Shown here: in pieces, positions 13,901-23,400 of the stretch
Numbering within the stretch: the stretch's first letter is position 1
Layout of the letters: each line of letters opens with the position of its first letter
NCBI GenBank assembly: GCA_940671915.1
Contig: CALNVZ010003432.1
Span: 5,786,203-5,850,202, forward strand
DNA: 64,000 bases
Source: Paracentrotus lividus
Taxonomy: Eukaryota; Echinodermata; Echinoidea; Camarodonta; Echinidae
Reading direction: 5' to 3'
Translations under genes and position numbers: made by a program
Notes under the pieces: generated by a model
Databases searched by the model: none
The model's input: only the letters and a program-made list of their open reading frames with translations
What the model was told of the DNA's origin: nothing

Positions 13901-14950
13901 TACCCCGTGGCTCAACTTACCCTGGTCTCCCCTACTGATGAAGTGTGTTAATCACATTCATACAAGAAATAGGCCTATACATGTATGCATGGGTGTTTTG
14001 TTGTAAGAGAGCAATAAAAAAAAACTCTCCAAACTTTTTGAACGACAGCACACCTCGGTCTATCTTGGCACAAGATTTCTCACAGATCTTGTGCAAAACC
14101 CCAAAACTTACCACATGGCCCAACAATTCGTGTGATTAGAATTAATTTTTATTGCTTTTTTCTCAGCAATTGTGCAATCTCCTGTAAATACATTTGCTGT
14201 GTACTTTTTCTTTACAATGCTTGAGATTTTTTGAAAAAGAATGGACACTTGATTTTTTATTTTTTATTTTTTTTTTGGTCATCATGACCACTACTACATT
14301 ATTTATTGTGATTAATTTTATCATTACATACATGCATAAAAATATACATCTGTAGCCAATTTTGCAAGTTGAAACCAAATTTATAATTACCACAACACAA
14401 AAATATCTTTGGGCCTTAATTGATCAAAACATATTAATACATCATTACAAAACCGAGTATGTGCACCTTGCACAGGCACAACAACATTGAACGGACTGAA
14501 CATAATATCAAATTCATGACTTCATATATTCATATTAAACTCATCAGTTATTAATTTAGTGCATGTCATACATATCCAGTTGAGTAAACGATACCTTAAA
14601 TTATAGATTTACATTATATCTAGGCCTCCACGAAAGCTAGAAAAAGGGGGAAACACGCTAAACTCCATGGTTCCCACGGGCCCCGCCACGGGCCAGGCAG
14701 CGGCGGCCAAGGGGAAATCCCCGCCCCGTATCGTTGGCGCTGGTGTACACAGCGTAACTTGGTATTGGTGGTAATGCACCGACTCTACAAACATGCTAAA
14801 ACTACAAACTGCAAAATTCTTCACAATGACAATGTTACCTTTCTTTGCGACATCTTTAATATCTTTCAGGCTTTCTTTTGAAGCAGGTGAAGGGCTTTCA
14901 GCTAAAGATCCTATCCGAACAGGGGGAGTGGGTTTGCTGGTGGACGACAT
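7730..14950 (-). CDS. Shootin-1-like coiled-coil protein (5' part of gene, three exons)
   Basis: Three minus-strand exons, 14839-14950, 8880-8993 and 7730-7824, each bounded by AG and GT, join in phase 1-1-0 to give 107 residues without a stop. Residues 1-37 are Ser/Pro-rich and then basic. Residues 38-107 form a long charged heptad-like helix containing EYVDVQTQLDIEQQCRAEAE. That segment closely resembles the repeated vnfmQ-LeiE-R-AE-A-K pattern of vertebrate shootin-1, a cytoplasmic coiled-coil clutch protein linking actin retrograde flow to L1 adhesion in growth cones. The function here is inferred from that resemblance only. The last exon ends in phase 0 at a donor, so more exons must lie to the left; I could not recognise them in 1-7729. 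Another coiled-coil family remains possible. Confidence 0.55.
7825..8210. repeat. GAAATT-type satellite with two decayed exon copies
   Basis: Hexamer-like repeats of GAAATT/GATATT alternate with two partial copies of shootin-like exon 3 (7928-7987 and 8042-8088). The first copy still has the AG acceptor and much of the frame but reaches a stop after QLD because of a small deletion. The second has lost the CTGTGTCTG block. They look like by-products of satellite expansion across an exon edge. Confidence 0.8.
8669..8782. repeat. (GAT)n microsatellite
   Basis: Imperfect GAT repeats. The Asp-rich open frame across it has no other protein-like features and is not a gene. Confidence 0.9.
8880..8993 (-). 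CDS. Shootin-like gene, coding exon 2
   Basis: 114 bp bounded by acceptor TTAACAG (9000-8994) and donor GTGAG (8879-8875). It encodes 38 residues of heptad-rich coiled coil (KYSKKEIQTKQLVEELEQ). Entry and exit are both phase 1, compatible with exon 1 and exon 3. The intron upstream (8994-14838) holds the TTAA element with the 30-bp minisatellite, two further MITEs and the GC-rich block. Confidence 0.65.
9294..10634. mobile_element. TTAA-bounded element with internal minisatellite
   Basis: TTAA at 9294-9297 and 10631-10634. The inverted ends read TTAAAGTGGAATA from both sides, and an inner inverted pair around GATGACGTCA lies at 9484-9504 and 10447-10465. The core is filled by a 30-bp minisatellite. 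No transposase frame is present. It belongs with the other TTAA-type (piggyBac/Kolobok-like) non-autonomous elements of this window. Confidence 0.75.
9600..10375. repeat. 30-bp minisatellite
   Basis: About 25 imperfect copies of a roughly 30-bp unit, with the core ACAATGAATAACATAAGGAA followed by AGTGAGAAAA. Because the unit is a multiple of three and lacks stops on the minus strand, it produces three long overlapping minus-strand open frames rich in Leu, Phe, Cys and Tyr. These are artefacts of the repeat. Confidence 0.92.
10635..12005. other. Intronic sequence without recognised genes
   Basis: This lies inside the first intron of the shootin-like gene. It holds homopolymer tracts and an A/C tract near 11577-11620. 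Short open frames at 11096-11721 on both strands show no domain or splice support. Confidence 0.5.
10967..11004. repeat. Poly-T/poly-G tract
   Basis: A run of about 30 T followed by about 10 G. Similar T-G or A-C tracts recur at 48690-48727 inside an inverted-repeat element. Confidence 0.9.
11920..12765. repeat. Old tandem repeat split by a MITE
   Basis: The block around 12006-12088 (GACATTGTTCCATTGGAAAC, then GAAGGTCA) recurs at 12623-12709. The block AACCATGTTGTATTTTCGTA at about 12573 recurs at about 12723 as a close variant. The copies are separated by the inverted-repeat element at 12093-12535. Confidence 0.65.
12093..12535. mobile_element. MITE with TGCACTAGCT ends
   Basis: The left end carries TGCACTAGCTCAAGCT and the right end the inverse AGCTCAAGCTAGTGCA. 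Further inner copies of CTAGCT or GAGCTAGT lie near 12249, 12300 and 12438. Non-coding. The exact ends and target duplication are uncertain. Confidence 0.65.
13061..13934. mobile_element. Non-autonomous transposon with GGGGTAAGTTGAGCC boxes
   Basis: Ends read TAGGGGA inward from both sides, suggesting TA target sites. Eight copies of GGGGTAAGTTGAGCCA or its inverse lie at about 13071, 13247, 13268, 13292, 13521, 13546, 13891 and 13908: at both ends and in two inner clusters. No protein is encoded. Repeated subterminal boxes of this kind usually serve as transposase binding sites; the superfamily is not recognised. Confidence 0.75.
14640..14760. promoter_or_regulatory. GC-rich block with a kappaB-like palindrome
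   Basis: A sharply GC-rich stretch in AT-rich surroundings, 80-200 bases inside the first intron of the shootin-like gene. It contains GGGGAAATCCCC at 14711-14722, a perfect match to the palindromic form of the NF-kappaB/Rel site (GGGRNNYYCC). It also has repeated CCACGGGCC motifs that could form hairpins. A regulatory role is inference; it could also be part of an unrecognised structured RNA or transposon. Confidence 0.35.
14839..14950 (-). CDS. Shootin-like gene, coding exon 1
   Basis: ATG at 14948-14950 (minus) in context GCAGCCATGT. It encodes 37 residues starting MSSTSKPTPPVRIG and ending DVAKK, plus one base before a GTAACA donor (14838-14833). No upstream ATG is in frame; a longer open frame to 14983 needs a TTG start. 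Beyond the donor the frame continues into intron, so residues read past 14839 should not be counted as protein. Confidence 0.6.
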
Positions 14951-16084
14951 GGCTGCCAAATATATATGCGGAAGTTTATCCAATTAATTCCAAATCATTA
15001 TACCACGGCCAGTCGTAGCTGGAAGAAGTAAACACAAACTCCTCCGAAACTTTATTGCACGATAAAGATTGGAGCTAGAAGAATCAGCGAACTTAAAGGA
15101 CTAGTTCATTTTAATATAGGGGTGTTTATTTCTGTCGTATACTAGTATTATCTATCGAATTAGTATAAGATTTATAAAGGCAGGTATTAAACGAATTGAT
15201 ATCTGAAACATACTGAATTGTAATTTTAATATTTTTGATTGTAAATTTGTTGTAACTTATTATGTATTATTGAATACATTCATAACTAAAAAACTTCTCC
15301 ATCACATGAACTCGTTAACGACGCGAAGGTATACCCCATAACCAATGGAATATACCAATCACAGTGGGACCCATTAGCAGGTTTAGGATTTGTGGTTTTG
15401 GGGTTGGGTTAATAAACAAAACAAATTTTTCTTCTTTCTTTCTTTATGAATCCATGATATACACATTCTTTCCTCCATGATATATATTTTAAGTTAATAA
15501 TCATATGCTGGTCTAGAGGTGGGTGTAACCTAGTGCCCTGATTTCGATATTGGAAGGTGGTGGGGGTGGGGGTATTACCCCTATAATGTCTGGCATAGGC
15601 CGAGTTCGGGAAGGGGCGGGGCGCACACATACACAAAACAGGGAGGAAGAGATGAGAATGACAGGGAAAGAAAAGGGAAAGAAGAAGAATGGAGGAAGCT
15701 TAGAGAAAAGTGACAGGAGAGGAAAAGAAAACAAAGGAAAGAGATTGGAATTAGTGTAGAAATGAAGGTCATATAGTTTCGGGCCGATTTTTAACCAGAA
15801 AAGATTACCATGGTGCAAGGGGTCTGAACGTGAAAAAAAAATTATCTGGTGGTCATATTTACAGTTTTTTACGTTTTGAAAACATAAACAAGGGCTGTAG
15901 CACTGCAATATACGTGTGTATCAGCTTGGCATTAACAGAAAACTAAAAACGGAATCATCAATTTAATATTACCTTCTCCTTTTTTTTTCTCTCTCTCTCT
16001 CTCTCTCTTTACTGCATTCCCACTATCCCCTCTCTCTTCTTCTTATTATTATGCAATTTCTTCTCAATTCTGCATCTTTTTCCT

Positions 16085-16330
16085 AGTCCTCTTGCTTTTC
16101 TGGAATATACATTAATGTATTTCGTATTTTTCATATTCTCAATTTTGATGTTTGTTTTGTTTTGTTTGTTTTTTTAAATGAAATTGTTCATATCAGGACC
16201 ATCATGTAAAAAAGCTGTTGCTGATCAGAAGTATGTTCAAATGAATAAAATATATACATTGATATGAATATGTTTTACAGGCGCAGATTCCCGGGGGCCC
16301 AGCTGGCCCAACCCCCCCCCAGCAAAAAAA
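16085..16330 (+). repeat. Dispersed direct repeat, copy 1
   Basis: The sequence starting CCTCTTGCTTTTCTGGAATA, through CATATCAGGACCAT and TATACATTGATATGA, to AGGCGCAGAT and a C/A tract matches 17930-18180 in the same order. The two copies flank TAF1B exon 1. They are probably copies of one transposon. Confidence 0.75.
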
Positions 16331-16973
16331 AAAAGAAAAAAAAAAGGGGGGAATGGATTGCCGAACCCGGTCCCCCTATGGCCGAGTCATGACGACCAAT
16401 TATACATAGCTGTATATAATGATTATTAGGCCTATGTGAGGAAAAGCAAAGATAGAGTCACTTTTTTTTGGGGGGGGGGGGTTATAGAAATTTGGAATTT
16501 AGACTTCTTAATACCTATACATTTATGATAGCGTTTCATAAGAAATTTGTAATAAATATACACATAATAATGATACTTTTCAATTTTTTCATCGGAAATA
16601 TAGGGGAGGGGGACTTTACAGGCGGCTTCCTAGGTTATAAGGAAATATATCCTCCATCCAGGGGGTTGTCATAATGACACCCCCTGCTCCATCGACATGC
16701 CGGGTATAGGCCTATGTTTCAATAAAAACAAAACAAAACAAATATTAACGACACCTTAAATTTTTATTTTATTTGATATGATTTATTTGTCAAGTATAAC
16801 AACGTTCACATTAGCTTGACGGGATGACCCATGAAAACCTTAGGCCTAGAGCTTATTTACAATGGGGTCCCAAATCATGAGGGAGAGTTGATCCTTCCAA
16901 GTTGGTTTCATAATCATGAAGGAAAGTTAATTTGTTACAAAATTACATAGCGCGGTTTAATTTTACAGTGGCG

Positions 16974-17070
16974 GATCCAGGATGTGAAAACGGGGAGGGG
17001 GGGGGCGCCCAAAAATCGTAAGAAATCAGGAGCGATGTTGATTTTTTATTTTTTTTTTTTTTTTAAGATG
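16974..17070 (+). mobile_element. hAT-like MITE end
   Basis: It starts CAGTGGCGGATCCAGGATGT, followed by a G-run and GGCGCCC. The same start is seen at 31843, 33348, 43215 and 50442. The matching right end could not be placed, so it may be truncated. Confidence 0.5.
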
Positions 17071-17384
17071 TCAATCAATGAGTGGTTTTATTGTTAAAAC
17101 ATTGTAAACATTATTCATTTATTTTCATTTGTGAGCGATTTATTTTATAAATTTGATTTGATAAGAAAATTAAATTTTGTCAGTGATTGTTATACAAAAT
17201 TAACTCAAGTAATTCACTTGTTTGTTTCTTTTTTTAAATAAAGATAATACTGTTTGGATTTTGGGAATCAATGAATTTGACTAATAATGCATGTTAAGTT
17301 ACACTTGGCGCCTCATACATTGTAGAATGGTACATGTGCATCGCAGCTGCAAACGCATACTGGCGTTTTACTTGTCTGTAAAAA

Positions 17385-17474
17385 ATGGATTTCTGTGAGA
17401 ACTGTCGCGAAAATGTTCACTTTTACGAAAGTAATGGACTGTTTTATTGCAGCCAATGTGACGGTCAATCTGAG
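17385..17474 (+). CDS. TAF1B exon 1 (zinc ribbon)
   Basis: Thirty codons, phase 0 at the GTAACT donor. It encodes the complete CxxC-14-CxxC zinc ribbon (Cys4, 7, 22, 25). The ATG has AAAA before it. The first intron is 1,963 bp, and its start (17500-17660) is GC- and CpG-rich. Confidence 0.85.
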
Positions 17475-20400
17475 GTAACTTAATAATTCTTAGGTCTGTA
17501 GTTATGAGGTATATTAAAATGGAGACAACAGACAGAGCTGCAGAGATAGGAACTGAGCAGTTGTGTGCTGGTTGCAGACCGGCGGAGCTCCGGCCGCGGC
17601 CTGAGCCCGGAATCGCTCCGTCCCCGTGTCATCGGACAAGACTCTGCTCTGACATTTAATCTTCAAGACTTTAGCTATGATTAATGAAGTGATGTGATGA
17701 CTGATGTGATGTGATTATTTCCCTTTAGTTATACTATGCCTTTCCTCACAATTTTTCATAGATTTATAGTACAGTGCTGCCTCTGCCGAGATTTGACAGT
17801 TTTAATTTTATAAATAAGACTTCCAACGGCAACACACTCAAATCAACGCATATCACACGCTCTTCTATCACTGAAGACAACCCCAAAAAAAGAATCGCAA
17901 TAAAAATCATTCTAAATACCTTAATTTAATCCCTCTTGCTTTTCTGGAATATACAATAGATCTACTGTCTGTATTTCATAAAAAGTCATAATACTCATAT
18001 TCTCAATTTTGATGTTTTTTTTTTAATGACAATTGACAAAAATGACATTGTGCATATCAGGACCATGATGAAAAAAAGCTGTTGCTTATCATAAGTGTGT
18101 TCAAATGAATACAATATATACATTGATATGATTATCTTTTATAGGCGCAGATCCAGGGGGCCCCGAGCAAAAAAAAAAAAAAAAAAAAAAAAAAGCAAAA
18201 GGTCAACTTTAAGAATATCGAAAGCTTATAGCGCTGGCATGATCTCTCATGTCAGCTCCTATACCGTATAGGGTGTCGTTGACTTTGCCCTCAATGGTAG
18301 ACATTACTAAAACAGCCAATCAAGATACAGTTCATGAATATAGTATAAAAGCAACGGCATTTAAAGAAAGTATAGCACTCGTCAGTATCATATCTAATCT
18401 GTATTCCTTATTATTATTATTTTTGATGTTTGATTACCGGGTAGATCTTTATAATATTTTATTGTATACCCATGGTGGGCCCCAAGTGGAACACATTATT
18501 TATGGGGATGTGGGGCTGATCTGGAACAGCCCATATATTGTATCCACACAAAACTGATTAGGCCCGTATGGGGCCTATCCAATTTGTATGGTGCAAAATA
18601 GAAATATGGGCACAGATGGGACATCTATAGCCCAAATAGGCTCCATAATAATCCACCTTAATTCTGCTCCCAAAATCCTGGATTTTGTCCTAAAAGAAGG
18701 CATTAGTCTTTTTAGTAAAATCTCGCCACAGTCCCGACATGGCTTTGCTGCTAACTTGGAATTGAGAAGTCTCAGGGCCACTGAACTTCCAGATTTGGAA
18801 GTTTTCATACTTTTCCCCCTTTTTAGCAAGTGCTTGCTAGTAATGGTGCTATTCGTTTTTGATTGTCAATCGTTTTTATTCATTTTTAGCAAATTTAACT
18901 AGGCCTACTTTTGAATGTACTGCCTTACAATTTTGCCAGTCACTCTATAGAGTGCCCATAATTCGACCACTTAAGATTTTTGCAGCTCTAGTCTAAAGAT
19001 AAAAACTAAATACATGTTTTATAAGTATATCATAAATTGAATTAAATTTCTATAATGAAACCAAAAAAATCACAAACAATTTCATAGTAAAATCAGAAGT
19101 TTTGTAACGCCTACTTTCGTCCCAAGATTCAATATACCATGTACGAAGTATGACAGTTCAAAAGTGTGGGGCACGTTCAACAGCGGATGGTATTGACTAG
19201 GAACTGCCAATATTGGAAGACTTCCAAATTCCTGTTTTCCCGAACTGAAAGAGCCACTTTGGGCAAAGACTAGTTGTTTAGTTACTAGTGACTTGTTTTG
19301 TAATTCTGTTCATTCTTGCATGGGCTCTGATGAGTGAAAGTCGAAAAGCTTTTAGAGTCATTATTCCTTGCATGTGATATTTCGTTCTTGAGGTAACTAC
19401 TAAACCATTTCTTTATTTCTTTATTTTGTTTTTTCAGACCATGCAGGTGATGGAGTATGACCATTTTGACAGTCAGCCAAGTCAATCTATGAGCATGAGA
19501 TCAAAAGCCATCAAAGTCTCATCAACTCCTAAAGCACAGCTTTCTGAGGCAGGTAAGTTACAGGGTTCCATTTTACCTAGAAATCAGGGAAAACCTGGAA
19601 AATATCACTTTTAGCTCGTCAGGGAAAACTCAGAGAATTTGAGAAAATTGTTTATGATGGTTATTTTGAGGCAATTTCTTTTCTAATTTGATGAAAAATA
19701 TAATGTTATTAAAAAATAATTGTTAATGAAAATGTATTATATTAGTTTTAGACAAAGGTAAAACAAATGGGTATTCCTACTGTATAAGCCATATATTTCT
19801 TGGGGTTTTTATTTTTGCAGACTTTGCGATTGGGTCATAACGAAAAATTTTGATTGAAGGCAGTTGATAGTAACTTGAGCAAACAAAGAATTTGCCCAAT
19901 TTCACAAATTTCCCCAACTGGTAAAAAATTGCAAAAGATACATTTGTGCCCAAATCTTGGCTTATAAATACATTAGTTGTTATCTGATTTCTGTTGTTTT
20001 CTCATCATGATTGTAGATGATCCTGGAGGAGGATTAGATGATGAAGATGAAGATGATTGGTGGTATGCTGAAGTATTCCAGATCATCCTTAAGGCTCAAG
20101 TCAATGCTCTCATCAAAATGGGAGTTACCGATAGACTAAGGGTGAGCATCATCGATAAAGTTGAATTTTTGTGTGTTCGGTTTTGTTTTTGTGAACCACT
20201 GGATGGTTATGAGAATAACAACAAACATAAATGTTGGCTTATTTATACATGTTCAGTATTTCATTGCCAAATTTTCAATTAATTGCAACAAAAAAAAAGA
20301 AAAAAAAAAGAACTTGTGAAAATTTCTATGACCCTGTGATTTGCGAATTTGCTTATGTTGATGATGAACTTCCATCCAAACAATAAAAAGAACATGAAAC

Positions 20401-23400
20401 ACTTTTTTATGGTTATCAGTCATAAACTGTTTAAATTATTAACCTTAACCCTGGACTTAACACTCCACCCTACCCTAACCTACCCCCAAACCCTTACCCT
20501 GTGTCTATGTTAGACGAAATAAATCCTGGAGTAATTGTCGATAGAGCATATGTTTTTGTCACCATTATTATCACTACTTTCTTACATTTTAATAGGAAGT
20601 GGTGGAATTGATGTGGTTTAGATTCCTTCAGAATTCTAAATGGGCATTTGCAAAGAAGCAATCAAAGCAAATGAAGAACAAGAATAGAAAACCCAAGAAA
20701 GGTGAGATTTTTATTTTGATAAATTGCCATTTGGTCTAAACCCTCTTTAACTAATGTCCATTTGGTCCTTTTCATATAAATGTTCACTTGGCCTTTCACC
20801 ATTTGGTCACTTTCAGTAACAAACTGGTAATAGACCAAATTTTCATTTGGGCATTATACCAAAATGCAGTTAAACAAATTCACTATCAGACAAATTGGCA
20901 GTTAAGCCAAGTGGTCATTAGACCAAGTACATGTATGCATTAGACCAAGGGTAGATTAGACCAAATTGTTAGTAGACCAAATGGGTTTAGCCCATGTGGT
21001 ACTGTAGTCGCTGTTATTTTCGCGCAATTAATTTTTCGCGCTGAGCGGTCTCAAAACATGTTCTCTGGTTCTTAAATTCGCGCTGCCTGTTCACAAGCTC
21101 GCAATTGAACCCATTCAGTACATGCATCGGAAATCATGCCTATGTATTTGCAAGTTTTTTAATTCGCGCCTGCTGCTCTTTGCGCGAAATCCGCAAAAAT
21201 TTATGTACCACAAATATTTCCATAAATACAATATTAGACAAAAATGGGGAATTAGACCAGCTGCTGTTAGACCAAGTGGATATATAAACTTTTTATTTCC
21301 AATTAACACTTGATTTTTTTATGCCTCCGCCACCGAAGGTGGTGCCGGAGGCATCATGTTTTCGGGTTGTCCGTCCGTACGTCCCGCTTGCTCGTTATCG
21401 CGATATCTCAAGAACCACTTGAGATATCAACTTCAAACTTGGGGATAGTATGTACCCCCATAGGAACATGATCTTATTAGATTTTGGAGTATGTAGGTCA
21501 AAGGTCAAGGTCACGGAGGTAAAAAAATAGTGAATTTCTATGTATTGAGTTCGTTATCGCGATATCTCAAGAACCATTTGAGATATGAGCTTCAAACTTA
21601 GTTGTAGTATTAACCACCAGAGGAAGGTGATCTGATTAGATTATGGAGTATGTAGGTCGAAGGTCAAGGTCACGGAGGTCAAATAGTGAAATTCTATGTA
21701 TTGAGTTCGTTATCGCGATATCCTAAGAACCATTTGAGATATGAGCTTCAGACTTAGTTGTATTATTTACCACCATAGGAAGATGATCTGATTAGATTAT
21801 GGATTATATAGGTCAAAGGTCGAGGGTCACAGGTCAAGATGTGAAAAATCCATGTATTGAGTTTGTCATCGCGATATCTCGGGAACCAATCAAGATGTAA
21901 ACTTCAAATTTAAGGGTGGTATCTATCACCAGAGGAATATGGTCTGATTAGGTTTAGGGTCACAAGGTCAAAGGTCAAGGTAAAAAATGTCATTCTATAT
22001 AACGGCAAAATGAATAGATGAAAGTGCAATTATTTTCTGATCTGGCAATGGCGGAGGCATACTTCGACCGCGCGCGGTCGAGGATTCATCTTGTTTTTGA
22101 TATAATGATAAAGTGAGTGCTTTAAAGTTACCTGAATACTAAGAGGTTGATCCAATGTCAACAACTTGTTTTCTATTCCAAGCATGGATCTCCCTGCTAT
22201 CCCATGCAAATCGAGTAAATTTCACCTTTCAGCGTTATTTTAAGCATTATCTCTGTAACGAGAATGCTATGAATTAACAAAAACACAAAGAAAAAAGGAG
22301 CAAATATCATTGAAACAGGTGAATAAGAACACATTGAATGAAAATAATCATTGAAATTTCTCCATTCGAGATCATTCTTAGGTGTTAATAATAACTTTTA
22401 TATACCAATTCTGCTAACCTTTACAGGAGAGCAACCAAGTCATCCCAAGCAGAAGCAAGAAGGCGGTGAGGAGAAGGTATGTGTTTAACATTGTCTATGG
22501 AATGTATGGGTTATCAAAACTTATATAAGGTGTTCCACCGTATCAGGACAACTACCCCCTAGTCAATTACCCCTACCACCTCTCCCCCTTCCCCCCAGAC
22601 AACTACCCTGCAGAAATAAGGTTAGGGTTAGGTGTAGAGTGATGGGATAGATTTTTTGTAGTATAGTCCAGGGGTAATTATCTGGGAGGTAATTGTCCTA
22701 GAACCATGTTCTACTCCTGTTGTCAACTGACCTGGGTAACAATAATTGTAAAGCGCTTAGAGATGAAATTGTTTCATATTAGGCGCTATATAAGAAGCTA
22801 CCTTTATTATTATTATTCAACCCACAAAGAGCATGGGGCCACTATTGAGGTCGTCTTGCACAGGTCAACAGGCCACAATTGTGGTCCTTTGAACATGGGT
22901 TAAATGGAGGTATCAGGAAGAATAAATTTTATGAACGGAAGCAAGTTCAGCCAGCCACAAGTTTTTAAAACTATTTTTCATCAATATCATGCTGATAAAA
23001 ATATCTTGATTGGTCATTGAAACCATGAGCTAGAAGAAAAAAAGGTTACGAAAAGGAGAGATCTGGTTGTATATCGCGCTACGATCATTTAAAATTATCT
23101 TTTTCAGGTTGCCAGAAATGGGTGTCAGCAAGCAAGAATGTTCATTGCGGAGCCTCTGTTTCAGTACATGGGGCATATTGCTTTTGTACAAAAGAAAATG
23201 TGCCATGTGCCAAAGAAACAAAGTTAAGTTGGCCAGCAGACTAAGGAGGTATTACTGTATATCTGCTTGGCTAGAATGTACAAACCGCCACCTAAAGGGT
23301 CTCACTGAGCAGCGAAACGTAGGCTAATTTGCACAGTGTCATATAAATAAAGAGAGAGGCAGAGAGAGAGAGAGAGAGAGAGAGAAAGAGGGGGGGGGGG

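Larger units (their letters stand above)
14951..17384. promoter_or_regulatory. Spacer between divergent genes
   Basis: About 2.4 kb separates the ATG of the minus-strand shootin-like gene from the ATG of plus-strand TAF1B. It contains purine- and pyrimidine-rich tracts (15540-15740, 15978-16045), homopolymers, a dispersed repeat at 16085-16330 and a hAT-like end at 16974. Promoters of both genes are expected near its two edges, but I see no clear TATA box or initiator. Confidence 0.4.

Noticed and set aside
14609..14838. Extension of the shootin-like exon 1 frame into downstream sequence
   Set aside because: A GTAACA donor at 14838 is in phase with the next exon, and residues beyond it have no coiled-coil character.
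18575..18829. 84-codon minus-strand open frame containing KPCRDCGEILLKRL
   Set aside because: No recognised family, no clear donor after it, and it lies in TAF1B intron 1. A small unknown exon is possible but cannot be supported.
22560..22640. Interstitial telomere repeat
   Set aside because: Only one or two GGTTAGG words occur here; they belong to the core of an inverted-repeat element rather than to a telomeric array.
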